The notes under the pieces were generated by a model. It was not told where the DNA came from and ran no database searches. It was given only the letters and a program-made list of their open reading frames with translations. Shown one piece after another: positions 46,700 through 58,499 of a stretch of DNA of 64,000 bases. Each line of letters opens with the position of its first letter. The stretch's first letter is position 1. Source of the stretch: Siphlonurus alternatus (lineage: Eukaryota; Arthropoda; Insecta; Ephemeroptera; Siphlonuridae); contig OX463781.1 in the NCBI GenBank assembly GCA_949825025.1, forward strand, positions 45,148,317-45,212,316. Direction: 5' to 3'. The position numbers were made by a program, and so were the translations under genes.

Positions 46700-48050
46700 G
46701 TGGACATGGACAAGATAGGTGTGAATTTATCTATAAATACTAATTCCATCTTACAAGTGTAAATTAAATTCTTCTCAAAATTACTTTTTTCTTTTAATAT
46801 ATACGTACTAGACATGTAATTTTTCATGTTCTTCTTTATAGTAAAAAAATTATTCATTTATGAAAAATTGAATTTATTATTAAAAAATAATAAAAAAATG
46901 TATCCATATTTTCATTTATTTCATTTTTTCAATATATTAAATATTTTTTAACTTTAATAATATTCATTTTTAGTTTTAAAAAATATTTTTATTGAACTAG
47001 AATTTTTTAACACTTTTATTATACGCAACCTTATTTTTTTTATATATTATGAATTTAATATATTCTATGAATGTCTATAAGGGGAATTTAAAAATCATCT
47101 CGTTTCTAAAAACCTAAGATGTCCTGAAGCTACAATAATATTTATAATTATCTATTTTATAAAACGCATATAAAAAAATAAGATATACTTATAAAAATAA
47201 AAAGAGCTATATATAAAAGTAATATTTAGAGAATTTTTGTATATAGTAGCTAGCTAGCATATGTCCAGAGGGGTTTTATACTAAGATTTGTGACATGCCT
47301 TAATGTAGATGGCTGTAGAACAAATTAAATTTACATTAAACCCGAGGAAAAGTAGCAGTTATAACTATTATGATGATATTTTTTTTTGGCTTAAAGCCAA
47401 GTAAAAAAAAAAAAAAAAAAAAAAAGTTATTGGTGGAGATAAAATATTAGTTAGCGTGCTTGGATGGACAAGGCGAAGGCGTTAATCAGGTTTATTATGT
47501 GAGCCGAGAGCGGGACGAGGCGGTGACCGTCTAATACGGGCGACACTTCCCGGCGAACGAGCAGAGCACTTCCCCGTGAAACTAAATCCTCGAAGAGAAA
47601 TTACATCAACCTGGAAGTAAGATTAAACCGCTGGGTAACGAGCCCACGACACATGTTTTTTTTTTAATACCAAAGTAATGAAATTTTACTTTTTATTACC
47701 TTACTGATTGGGTGATACAATTTAATGTACTAAAATTGCAATTAGGTGTCATAAATTATATATACTTATAAAGTACTTTTTGATAAAGATTTTTATTACA
47801 AGGTTATTAAAGATGTGATTGGAACAAAAACTCAACTGACTCCTTTCCAATGAACTGACGATTGGAGCATTAGCTTCAAACTTGTATCAGGAACAATTAA
47901 ATATTAACAATAAAACTGTAATTACACACATTTTTTTTGTAATATTCTGTAAAAATATTAATATATTAAATATGATTACATATTTTTAATATTGCAGAGT
48001 GTATACATTTAATTATTATTTATAATTTTTTGAAATAAATATATAAATTT
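46700..48050. other. AT-rich DNA with a T/A hairpin and a GC-rich patch
   Basis: At 47379-47425 a T run, the near-palindrome GGCTTAAAGCC and a 23-base A run form a potential hairpin. A GC-rich patch at 47440-47645 holds a short open stretch (ACLDGQGEGVNQVYYVSRER, stop near 47505) that could be a terminal exon but has only a weak acceptor. Confidence 0.45.
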
Positions 48051-48074
48051 ATTTCAATATCAAAAATTTATATA

Positions 48075-48180
48075 ATTGGACGAAGGAGTTATGTCTCACT
48101 ATCTGTGGTTATTGATAATCAGACTGCTACATTATAACCACGGTTAATTTTTATTTTAGCAGGTTATCTTCCTTTATGTG
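48075..48180. repeat. dispersed repeat, member Z of the AACCGCGGTT-type family
   Basis: It contains ATAACCACGGTTAAT and flanking GAAGGAGTTATG...TCTCACTATC and GCAGGTTATCTTCC, which match parts of the repeats at 51036-51110 and 51776-51885. It is diverged. Confidence 0.4.
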
Positions 48181-48199
48181 TTTGTATATTATTGTCATT

Positions 48200-49550
48200 A
48201 TGGATAAGAATATTACAAAGCAAAATTTCTTTATACTAAATATTTAAGTCACACATTCATATCTTAATATTACAATGCATGTGAATAAAAATATACTAAA
48301 AAAGTTAAGGAAGTATACAACTATTTAATTTATTTTAAAAGTTATAAAGTTACAAATATAAAAACATACATTTTATAAAACAGAAGTATCAACATAATAA
48401 ATAAATAATAAAGAATTGTGTTCATATAACGTTGCAAAAGAAACATCTCACATCTTCTCTTAGCAAATTTTTTATTTATATCTCTTAGAAACAAGTACTA
48501 TAACATTTTCTCTAATAATTTAATAAAGTTGTAAACAAATAACGTTTTGTTACCTGTTGAGACGTGTTTATGGACGCACCGCCCGGGCCGCAAAGAGACG
48601 TCTCGGCAGGGGTGCAAGTAAGTTATAATATTAAACGCACTTGGGCAGTAATTCAGAGCTATGCAAATGAGCAAGTTACTGATCTCTAGGGTCATTATCA
48701 AATTAATGTTGTTTTCCAAAAAAGAAACAAACTAATTTTGTCAATATCGTTGGCAAGAAAACGTTTAAGAAGTTGCCTAATTCCATCAAGCTGTGTTGTA
48801 GAATATAATATTATGGCAGTTATTTACTATATCAATAAAGCTTAATATAAAATTAAATTTCTTAAAAGTAGCTGTTTATTTAAGAATTTATAAATTTCGT
48901 GGATATTTTAAAAATACGCAAAAATCTTATTTCTTCGTATTATTAAAATGTTTGAATTGAAGAATATAAAAATTTAAATGATAAAGATGTATAAATGAAT
49001 ACCCAATTTCTTTCAATGTATTTCCTTTATATATTATGATAATATTTTTGAATATTTATATATGAATACTATTATTATGTTTTATTCCTTATTTATACAA
49101 TATTCGAGAATCCTATATAAACAGGTCCTTTGTTTATTTTGTTCTCCCTATATTTTGTTTCTGGAAAATTGAAAAATCAGTTTTCTTCAATATTTTAAAG
49201 CCCTAGGGATCATAGACTTTAGTGGCTTTATATTTTTATCATTCTGTTTTTATAAGAAAAAAAAATCGATCAACCAGTAAAAGCAACATGTATATTATAT
49301 ACGTATAAAATTTTATGGTAAAAATATTTTATCTATAAAAGATTAAATAAACTTATTTTATATAATATTTTCTCTTCCCCAAAAAAAATTATTCCTATAA
49401 TATGATAGTATAGAATGATTTTTTTTAAATAACGTTATTAAATTAATATCAATGGACAGCCTGCATGTGATTTTTGTTGTAACATTTTGAAATTTTGAAT
49501 AGAGGTTATAATTATGTATTGTTTGTTTTTCGTTTCTTTTTTTTTTCAGC
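48200..49550. other. AT-rich DNA; POU octamer at 48661
   Basis: No gene supported. A perfect octamer ATGCAAAT lies at 48661-48668. The minus strand is open for 73 codons (48498-48719) across a GC-rich patch and passes a donor-like CAG|GTAACA near 48555, but no domain is seen. Confidence 0.45.
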
Positions 49551-49577
49551 CCTCAAAATTGAGAAAAAAAAACTCTG

Positions 49578-49635
49578 TGACGTCATAGTCTTTCCCAATG
49601 CTTGCGTGTTAAATATTTGTATGACCCTGACGTCA
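49578..49635. promoter_or_regulatory. pair of full CRE sites
   Basis: TGACGTCA occurs at 49578-49585 and again at 49628-49635, exactly 50 bp apart start to start, in otherwise AT-rich DNA. This is the CREB/ATF palindrome. Confidence 0.5.
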
Positions 49636-50274
49636 CATTGCTTTCCTCGCGATTTTTAGGATGCTAGAGATTTAAAAATGAAAAAAAATCTAAAGTACAC
49701 AACTCGAGGTTCTCTCAAATTTGCAATAAAAGAAATTCATGCAGGTTGTCCATTATATATTATTTCTTTCAAAACATTTTGCACAAATTTTGATGCGAAT
49801 TTTTATTGCTATATTATTGATTTTTATTATTCTTGTTTGGTATGTACACAGTGGTGCTTTAGAATAGAGATAGCTAGCCACTTACATTTTCAATTTTTAT
49901 TTTTTTATACTCTGTGAATCGTACTGAATTTTGTATCTCGGGAGAGAAATATCAAGAGAGAGAAAGACGTGCAAACTGTTGCCCCACGCTCGGAATTCTC
50001 GAGTGTTTTTTTTCTGCTTCAGCTGCAGAGTGAAAGAGAGAACTGCCGGACGGTGGGACACACCGCGCATATGTAACAGCAGGGAGTAGAAGGATAAATT
50101 TTCAAGAGCAAAATATATGGGGGACTCCCTACCAAGCTAATCGCAATAGAGAATAGCATGGGCTTCCTACTTTAGGGTAATTGAATTGCCTTGTAATATA
50201 ACAGTAGCTATAGTAGCACTGACTTCTGTATATAGTTTTGGTGGCAATGAATGGACCCAATGCCTTTTGTCCTC

Positions 50275-50280
<6 letters not shown>

Positions 50281-50354
<74 letters not shown>
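50281..50354. repeat. (CT)n microsatellite with CCCTCCC interruption
   Basis: CT dinucleotides over about 74 bp, interrupted once near 50322-50329. Confidence 0.96.
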
Positions 50355-50359
<5 letters not shown>

Positions 50360-51035
50360 CTCTTTTAGCCTTCCTAAATTAAGCCATTTTTCAAGTTTAA
50401 AAAAAAAGCAATCTAAACGAACCAAATAAATGTTTTTAGTTTGCTGCAAAATTTGACTATAATTTTACAAATCTGCATATGGTCATTCTTGGTAGAGTGC
50501 CAAATTTAATATTTTTACGCTAGTATGAGCACAAAGAGGAGGAGATTTTAAATCTCTCGGAAAGTGTAAGAAGAATTTTCTTTAATATAAATCTTTTCAC
50601 AGGCAATGCACACGTAATATATGTCATCTAACTTATTGAATTATGACATTTCAAGAGCTATAATATATATTATAGAGTATGAAGTATATACAGCTCGTAT
50701 ATTATACAATATTATTCATGTATATATGTTTAAAGAAAAAGAAAAACATTGCTGTATATTGTTCTCTTAAGTTATTAAACTCAATATTGAATTCTTTTAT
50801 TTAAAAAATATTGTATAATATATTTTACAAGTTATTGAATTTTTTGAATATCAAAGAAATTATTGGAAATTTGTCAGATATATGAAAGTCTATAAATCTA
50901 ATTAATTTTATTTGAATTAATATACAACAATAATGCTTGTCACAAACAGAACTTGGTTATTATTTAATATAGCTGTAATCAACTACATAATTTTGTATTA
51001 ATAAGAGTATTTATTTCGTTTATATATAGACATGA

Positions 51036-51110
51036 TTCACGAAGGATCCACGAAGATAACCAGGTTTCTCACTAACTAGCTAACTACGGTTACTTTATAA
51101 ATAACTTAAA
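51036..51110. repeat. dispersed repeat, member X (inverted relative to Y)
   Basis: GAAGATAACCAGGTTTCTCA (51052 onward) is the reverse complement, with few mismatches, of GGTGAGAAACCTGGATAACT in the copy near 51856. A CTACGGTTAC follows. The two lie about 750 bp apart in inverse orientation and could bound one element. Confidence 0.5.
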
Positions 51111-51775
51111 GATGTTTACTGAGAAAAGTGGATATCGTCCTCCTTTTGAATTGAGCCTAATATATAAACTGTAATAAGACCTTTTTATTGAGTGTTTTGT
51201 ACAAATTTTTAAATTTTAATATTCTAGTCGCACTTTTGATTAAATCTGATTCCTGTTCTATAACAGACTTTACTAATACTGACAACCACTTTATAATCTC
51301 AAAAGTCTGATGAAAATTATGTATTAAATATTCAATTACATCCACTGACTTGTTATTTTATGTATATGGTTTGCATTACAGCTTATATAAAGATGAGATT
51401 TTTTTTTTTCATTATATTTTCTTATTTTTAACTTCTGTAATATTTAGTGTCTAGTCTTACAATAAATTTAACAGTTTAAATAAATATTTCATATTGATTT
51501 TATCAATAAGCAATCTCAGAAACAAGCCAATAAATCCACTGAACTTCTGGAAACATTCTCTACCAGAGCTTTTCTGAGAAAAATAATAATCAAAAGTCAT
51601 GATTACAAGGAAAAATTATGAATCTAAAAATAGCTTATTATTAAATTTTGACATGTAAGCTAAATTGGCTGTTGAATTAAAAATTTAGTTAATATGAGAA
51701 ATACTACAGTTTTATTATTTTTTATACATTTTGTTTATTGAATAGACTATTTTTTAGCCATTGTGGCAGGGGGGC

Positions 51776-51885
51776 GATTCACCAAGGAGAATTATTAACA
51801 TATTCCTGATTAACCGCGGTTATATGTTGTTATTATAGGCTGAAGATAGTGGTTGGTGAGAAACCTGGATAACTTCCTTCTGCAC
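51776..51885. repeat. dispersed repeat, member Y, with TTAACCGCGGTTA palindrome
   Basis: It starts GATTCACCAAGGAG, contains the palindrome-like TTAACCGCGGTTAT and ends GAGAAACCTGGATAACTTCC. It shares GATTCAC(G/C)AAGGA with member X in direct orientation and the AGGTTTCTCA segment in inverse. Confidence 0.5.
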
Positions 51886-53036
51886 ATAAACCGCGTCCGA
51901 TGGTTTAATTATTCTGATCATATGATGAAATATTCTTTATTTTTCGTTATTTAAAAACAAAATATTATTTAACGAGTTAATAAACGTGTTTCTTTTTTTT
52001 TAACATACACTGGATTTACAAGTTTGGGAAGTTCCTGTAACATATAAAATGAATACATAATACAGTATATCTTATAAGCCCCCTATATAGTCTTAATGTT
52101 TCTTATTTCAAGGCATCGTCCCTAATAATTTATAGAATTACATTAATAGCTTTGTAACTGCATATTATAATATATTATATTCTAAACTAGAAACGCAGTA
52201 GCAAGCAGGCTTTTAATGCAAATTTATCGTTGACCTAAGGGTATTATTGCATTTTACTGCGTTCCTATATATAAACTAAGAAGCATTGTTCGTTACACAT
52301 ATTATAGTGGACGTTCGGAGGAAAAGGAAGGGAGGAATTTCATTGCCTGGTCCAGTAGCATAATGTGAGATCTCGAGCCAAAACTCGTAAATTAACTTCG
52401 ATATTAATTTAAAGCCCAGCTATGCAGCAAGCTAACATTCACCAACTTGTTAATAATTGTAATATGCCTTACAATGTAACAATTGTTCTAAAGTTATGTA
52501 AATTGTTACTCAATTATTTCGCAATTATTCTAATTATGCAATATTACAACATCTGTTAATTATTTGGAATAATGCATGATGGTGCATGATTGGCATTAGC
52601 GTTATTTGAAATTTTACTTCAGAATTTTGAAAAATTAATTCAACCAACAAAATTTAGAAATGCATTTCTTTAAAATGAAGAAGTTCATCAAATATAACCA
52701 CATTTGTTTTTCATTTGAAACAGCAGTCATCACTAAAATATGACAAATATCATAAATTCCATTTAATTTATATATACTGTATATTGTACATATAGAATAA
52801 ATACATGATGACGTGTAAGCCACAGATTCGATAATAATGTCTTCAATATTATTATAAAAAACTCAGACCGTCACATTTATTAATCTGTTTTTTCATCCTG
52901 AATATTGCACCAATGATAAAGGCCGTTGTAAAAATTTCTACCAATGAGCGAAGACATTACAAACATGACAAAATACTTATTAAATATCACGTGCAGTACC
53001 CACTTATACAGTAAATTCATGTAATTTTAATTGTGA

Positions 53037-53213
53037 GATGAGGTTAAACTCCGCGTTGAGGGCAAACATGAGTGCAATGCATGCATGTATGCAATTTTGC
53101 ATTATAAGTTGAAGTGTCATACTCGACTGGCTGCAGATATTAATCGATTTACATCAGGTACATGGAGTGGCTGTAGCTGTGACACATTTCGTCTGAAGCC
53201 AGTGCACCTGTAA
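53037..53213 (+). CDS. 58-codon open frame, candidate terminal exon, Cys-rich
   Basis: The frame opens after a stop at 53034-53036 and shows coding-like codon bias from its first codon: DEVKLRVEGKHECNACMYAI, later LAADINRFTSGTWSGCSCDT, ending at TAA (53211-53213). An acceptor-like attgtgag ends at 53037 and would give phase 2. Five cysteines (C..C ... C ... C.C) suggest a small disulfide or metal-binding segment, but I know no matching domain. No poly(A) signal is close. A candidate RFX X-box lies 20 bp after the stop. Confidence 0.27.
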   Translation, partial: DEVKLRVEGKHECNACMYAILHYKLKCHTRLAADINRFTSGTWSGCSCDTFRLKPVHL

Positions 53214-53233
53214 GAGGTGCTTGTCCTCGTGCG

Positions 53234-53246
53234 GTTACTTAGCAAC
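53234..53246. promoter_or_regulatory. candidate RFX X-box
   Basis: GTTACTTAGCAAC fits the X-box pattern RYYNYY-N-RRNRAC exactly. X-boxes sit in promoters of ciliary genes in animals. One match alone is weak. Confidence 0.3.
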
Positions 53247-53389
53247 ATGCAGTTGGAGAACGGATAGCGTCCTCCTCGTCATTCAGTATCCGTGCATTCA
53301 GAGGGACAAATTAAATAAACAACACGAGAGAAATTTATAATTAAATTTAATAAAAATCTCCTTACTTGATAAAAATTGTGCATCAAATA

Positions 53390-53422
53390 GAGAGATATAA
53401 ATAAATAAAAATGAATAATAAG

Positions 53423-53497
<75 letters not shown>

Positions 53498-53510
53498 GTA
53501 AATAAATAAG

Positions 53511-53605
<95 letters not shown>

Positions 53606-53641
53606 AAATGAATAATAAATAAATAAATAAATAAATAAATA
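53390..53641. repeat. (AAAT)n array with periodic variants
   Basis: About 250 bp of AAAT units. Variant blocks (AAAATGAATAAT near 53409 and again near 53607; AAGTAAAT near 53497 and 53509) recur, which indicates internal unequal exchange. Confidence 0.95.
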
Positions 53642-53743
53642 AGGAAATGGAGAGATAATTACATTATAAAAATAATAAAAAATAAATTTTTAAATAAAAG
53701 TTCAATGAAGTTCTTCTCTTTGATTCATCAATAAAATGTAATT

Positions 53744-54217
53744 CTATCTCCAACTCTGGAAGCACATCATGATTATACTCCTGCAAGTTATGCAACTGCT
53801 TGCACTTTGTCGATCACTCGAAGCAACCTGACAAGCTGAAGGGCTGCAATCAATCGAAGACTTCAATTCATACTCGTGCTTTGCTTGATTAGAAACTTTA
53901 GTATTACATTTTTTATTATGGTTGTATATTACTCTTCCGCAACAATTTTTTACTATGTATAAAGGAATACACGGGAATATTATGACGTCACAAAGTTCAA
54001 TGTGCATTATAAAGCTGGAAGTCAAAAGAGTATTATATGATAAAATCAAAGTAAAGTTAGTAAAATTTTTATAATACGTGCTCTCAATGAAAATTATTTT
54101 AATTAGTGATCTTAAATAAAGCAGACAAAGGCAATCACTTTGTTTATAAAGTGAACGATATTTATAATTAAATTTTGCAAGTAGAATTTTCTTATAAGGG
54201 TGAAAATTACACTTCAT
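53744..54217 (-). CDS. longest ATG-initiated open frame, 157 aa, unknown
   Basis: Starts at an ATG (54215-54217) and ends at 53744. The first two thirds is Leu/Ile/Lys/Tyr/Asn-rich, as AT-rich DNA gives by chance; the last third (SSIDCSPSACQVASSDRQSA) is Ser/Cys-rich and falls on a repeat shared with 60988-61065. No domain is recognised. At an assumed 70% A+T a frame this long is unusual by chance, but coding-strand composition is T-biased, which lowers stop frequency. I consider a real gene possible but not likely. A CRE (TGACGTCA, 53983-53990) lies inside it. Confidence 0.2.
   Translation of the reverse strand: MKCNFHPYKKILLAKFNYKYRSLYKQSDCLCLLYLRSLIKIIFIESTYYKNFTNFTLILSYNTLLTSSFIMHIELCDVIIFPCIPLYIVKNCCGRVIYNHNKKCNTKVSNQAKHEYELKSSIDCSPSACQVASSDRQSASSCITCRSIIMMCFQSWR
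53776..53868. repeat. dispersed repeat copy 1 (ACTCCTG..GTTATGCAAC / GCTGCAATCAATCGA)
   Basis: ACTCCTGCAAGTTATGCAAC is followed after a variable middle by GCTGCAATCAATCGA. The same two blocks in the same order and orientation occur at 60990-61062 with a shorter, different middle. Confidence 0.6.
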
Positions 54218-54224
54218 TAGCTAT

Positions 54225-54407
54225 ATAATTAGCATCATATTCAAATGTGAACTTGTTCAATTGAAAATATTTTATTTTTCTTTTAAACTTAATATTGATA
54301 TTTTTATTGAACTTCATATACAAAGATCAGCTAGGTTTTAACATTTTTATAATTTTAAGCTGGGTTTTAATCTCTAACTATTAGCTGATACAAAATAAAG
54401 TTTAGGC

Positions 54408-54490
<83 letters not shown>

Positions 54491-55135
54491 TAATATTTTT
54501 TTCTCGCTGCTTAAAATTCAGCAAGAAGATATATTTTTATTCCAGAAATTTTAAATTCATCATATAATTTTTTTAATATTATAAAAATTTCACTGTCATG
54601 GATTTATTAAAGTGAAACAATAATAATAAAAAAATAATAAAAACTGAGTTTTTTCCTCAGTTGAAATTAAAAACGATACCTCTCTTTGCGAGATACATAC
54701 TAATTAATTTGTGATAAATAATGCACATCTTAATGTGTTGTTAAAAAAAAATACGTTGGTTGATTCACAGCAGCTAATGTTTGCTTTCACTGCTGAAAGA
54801 TGATATCATAATACATTACTGCATCGTCATTAAAGTTATATTTATTAAAAAACACTCTTATAAAAAAATATCACATTAAAATCATAATTAGAAAGCTTAT
54901 ATTATAAAGCAATTTAACCTCATTAGTTCTATAATAATTTAAGAACCTCTTTTAGCAATTAAATTTAATTATCAATTAACTTGCATGGTATTAATATATA
55001 TGGTACATATTTTTTTTAATATACTATAAAAACTTTTTTTTTTTAGCATCAAAGAATTTTTATATTAATATCTATAAATTTTGTTCTTAAAAAAATTCAA
55101 TTATCTCTGCGAAACTAAATTCAATAATACATTTT
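54225..55135. other. AT-rich non-coding DNA
   Basis: Nothing supported apart from the AT repeat. Confidence 0.6.
54411..54483. repeat. (TA)n microsatellite
   Basis: About 36 uninterrupted TA units. Confidence 0.97.
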
Positions 55136-55163
55136 TTATAATGTGCACCACATTTTACCACGG

Positions 55164-55268
55164 ATGAAGTTCTCCATCTGGCCCCACGCTGAGGGGGCTT
55201 GGCTTCACCTCCCCCCCCCCCTTGATCTCCCGCGGGTGTCACAGGTTCACGCGTCGCAAAGCAGCCAG
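55164..55268 (+). CDS. candidate first coding exon with perfect donor
   Basis: An ATG at 55164 begins MKFSIWPHAEGAWLHLPPPL and the frame is open for 35 codons to AGCCAG|GTAAGT, a perfect donor, in phase 0. The exon is C-rich, with a C run encoding PPP near 55210. The minus strand is also open over the same segment. No signal peptide is obvious, and no family is recognised. No in-frame stop lies immediately upstream, so the ATG may not be the true start. The donor is the strongest evidence. Confidence 0.27.
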
Positions 55269-55368
55269 GTAAGTCACCGACACCTGAGATATAGATTAGC
55301 AGGTAGCTCAGTGAAATTGATAATGATATCTCGATGTTCATTTTATTATTTTTTATTTTACAATAGGC

Positions 55369-55505
55369 CTGTTCGTAAACCCTGCTCGGTGTACACTTTC
55401 TGCACCCAATCGACCTTATGTACATGCGATATAAGGACCTTATGTACATGCGATATAAGGTCGATTGGGTGTAGAAAGTGTACACCGAGCAGGGTTTACG
55501 AACAG
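55369..55505. repeat. near-perfect palindrome with 51-bp arms
   Basis: Arms 55369-55419 and 55455-55505 are reverse complements with one mismatch (CTGTTCGTAAACCCTGCTCG at the left end). The loop is part of a tandem pair of a 24-bp unit (CTTATGTACATGCGATATAAGG and neighbours). The high identity marks it as young or under selection. Confidence 0.92.
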
Positions 55506-55522
55506 AATAAATGTTAGCTTAC

Positions 55523-55800
55523 TAATACAGCATATTCTGCTATTAGTGTAAGCATTCAAACTTATTCCTATTTGAATATGTACAGTCTTCGCCTTGGAAA
55601 GTTTCTTTTTTGCGGCCTTGTTTATCATCATGCCTCGTAAAAATAACACAGGGCATGATGATAAACAAGGCTGCAAGTGAGAAATTTTCTGAGGCGAGGT
55701 GTGTGCATACACTCAAACTAAGATAAAGTGTCCTATGAACTTTATATCAGTTCAGCCTGAGGTTAGGCAAATTGTTCAACACCAAACATCAGGCTGAATA
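55523..55800. repeat. cluster of three further hairpins
   Basis: Three more stems follow in sequence. ACTAATACAG / CTGCTATTAGT lies at about 55521-55550. GCGGCCTTGTTTATCATCATG / GGCATGATGATAAACAAGGC lies at about 55610-55677, with weaker outer pairing from about 55585 to 55700. TTCAGCCTGA / TCAGGCTGAA lies at about 55752-55799. Confidence 0.75.
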
Positions 55801-55809
55801 CTCAACAGT

Positions 55810-58190
55810 GGCAATGGCTACACTTACGCATCTCTGGGGATAATTTACCTGCGATGTCAGGACAATAACTTGAACTTTTTAAAAATAAATTATCTGTATG
55901 ATAAAATGTAAATGGACTCTTATATGCGTGGATTTTATAGAACTGGCTGTATATATCCACAAGGCGCTAAAATTAATTCTAAGAATTAATAAAGCACCAT
56001 ATTGGTGTTCTAATTACTACAAAATAATATAGTATTATTATTACAAACTAATAAAATTAATTACACGTTAATTGGAGTATATACTGTATATTTGTATAAT
56101 GTAATATGAGTTTAGCAGTCTTGATTATTTAAAAACTTATAATAATAATGGAAGCACGCTGAATTGAAGGTATATAACATTATAGAGAAAAATGCGAGTT
56201 ATGAAAGTTTAACTATCACAAGTGAACCAGAGAATGTGCTATTTTCTGGTTTGACAATCACAATTATTACAGCAATATGGTAATTATATAAATTGACATT
56301 CATTTAATTTAAAACAAAATATTAATAAACGCTTCCATGAAAATAAAAAAGAAACGACCGAATCAAAATATGAAGTTTTAAGCTTCAATTGAACGAACTT
56401 TTTAATTTAATTATTAATTTTTAGAAGAGGGAGAAGATTATTCTTTAGTTTTTGTTGATCTTAAAAACTTGTCAACATTTTCCTCTTCTATAATACGAAA
56501 AAAAAAAAAAAAAAAAAAAAAATCTCAAATAAAAATATTTTTGCTTACTTTTCTAACTAAAAATTCTTTTGATTATGGTAAATATTTGATGTTAAAAGCT
56601 AACAATGAAATTTTTTATAAGAACATAATAAATTTTCTCTTTGTGTGTCTCTTCTATTATTTTTCTTCTTGTTTCTTATAATTGTGCTTTTTCATTTAGA
56701 AATTTTCCTCTCTATTTAAAGAGATATATCTCTCAAATTTTTTTTTCTCTCACACTAATGTAAATTGAAAACGTCGTCCTGTAAATGTTAACAAAAAAAT
56801 TAAAGATTAATCTTTACTTTGAAAGATTTATAATATTTTTCTTTATGCTTTTCCAAGCAGTGCTATTTTTGAATTATTTCAAAATGGAAAAAAAAATAGT
56901 AAATTGAGCTAAAGGTTGCCTTTAGTTCCATACTTTTTACACAAGATGTCACTGGTAACACCTGTGTGGTTACCTTACTCCTTGTGTTGGGTCCCTGTAG
57001 GGAGTGTTGCGCTTTCATCAATCACCCCCCTCCCCCCCTGCAGGTAAGCGCGCGCCGTTGTAAGACCACCGTAGGGAGCCCCCCCCCCTCCCCCCTACTT
57101 CCAACTTCATATGAAGATAAAATATCCCAGCCCGTCTACGTTTCTGATAGGATGACTTGGAGAGACGTTTTAAAAGGTTATAATAAAAGGTTTTATTTTA
57201 CCTGTAAATGTATACTCAGTCAATTTAAAGTTGATATAAAATAGATATAAAAAAATGTAAAATGTTTTTTTAGAGTCCATTTGTGATGATAATTTTTAAT
57301 TGATGGTCATTGAAAGTTTAAAAAATTATATTAACGATTTATAACTTTCTAATGAAAAATTGTACTGATAAAAATGATAAAAACAGAAGTATACCAATGA
57401 TATCTCTACTTATATAAATTTATACTAAAAATTAAAAATTGAACAATTTTTTTATTTCATAGTTACACACAAAAAATATATTATTTTATTAGATATAATT
57501 TTGAATCAATGATGTGAAATGTGACTTAATATACCTCCAAATGTAATATGATTATTCTTGATTATCTTGACTTGGTTTTGGACTTAGTTTTGGACCACTC
57601 AACTGGATCTAACAAAGAAGAATTAAAATTTTATCATTTTTTTTTTAATCTTCTGCTTTGCCTGGAGTAGGTGCTTATTTTAGTTTGGAGAAATGCACTT
57701 TAGTTCTTCTTCATTTTAAGTTTTCAGTAAGTTTGGAGAAGAATCAGAGGAAGCTCTAGTATTTTGCAAAATTATCGCTTAATTATTAAATCTATAAAAT
57801 ATATATAGTATGTTATTACAGAACCATGATCACGTTCTTTTACAAATTATCACATTGATTATTTCAGTGATATTAATAACCACATTATAGCTATTGTTCT
57901 GAACACATAAATTAGATAATTCTAAAAAATGGTATAAAAGAATTAAAAGATACATTTAAGAAAAAAAACACAATGAAATGACGATGTTTACCTTTTTTTT
58001 ATAATACTGTTTGTATAATATACATTTAAAGTTAAATTTAGCAAAAAACATTAAACGCGACTTCTCTTTAAAAATGGTTGTGTATCATAATATTGTAACA
58101 TATGAAAAAGCACCTACTCGATATTACCTAATACGTTAGGGTGCATATCTAAGTATGAGAAAAAAATATATATTAAGGGAAAACTGTTCT
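55810..58190. other. AT-rich DNA with A and C runs
   Basis: A run of 25 A (56498-56522) and C runs at 57025-57039 and 57080-57097. A CAG|GTAAGC donor-like site lies at 57041-57049 after a C-rich stretch that is open as a short frame; no start or acceptor supports an exon. Confidence 0.5.
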
Positions 58191-58192
58191 GT

Positions 58193-58267
58193 TCAAGCTG
58201 TCACTGAAGGTTTGCCGCGCGACTTGACTCGCGACTCGGCTTTATTGTGTTTCGTTGCATAAAGCAT

Positions 58268-58355
<88 letters not shown>

Positions 58356-58480
58356 CGACGGCCGGTTGCAGCTGCTTCTCCCGACTGCATCTTTCTCCCC
58401 GCTGGCTGCAAGCTAGCACGCAGCGATGCGAGAACACAAGTAGCTACACACAATACCACCCCTGGTTCCCTAAACTTCAT
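58193..58480 (-). CDS. candidate frame with signal-peptide-like start, crossing (CT)n
   Basis: On the minus strand an ATG at 58480 begins [20 protein letters not shown], a positively charged start, a hydrophobic core and small residues, like a secretory signal peptide. It continues [20 protein letters not shown] and then enters the CT microsatellite as a Ser-Leu repeat, and stops at 58193. If real, the exon probably ends before the repeat or the repeat lies in an untranslated region. The flanking patch is GC-rich. No family is recognised. Confidence 0.2.
58271..58353. repeat. (GA)n microsatellite
   Basis: About 41 uninterrupted GA units. Confidence 0.97.
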
Positions 58481-58499
58481 GCCTGACAAAACCAAATAT

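Larger units (their letters stand above)
49660..53030. other. AT-rich non-coding DNA
   Basis: Apart from the CT microsatellite and the dispersed repeat pair, nothing is supported. A GC-richer spot lies at 49980-50070. Confidence 0.5.

Noticed and set aside
48540..48620. CG-rich spot with TGAGACGT / ACGTCTC
   Set aside because: Only a short imperfect inverted repeat; no larger structure extends it.
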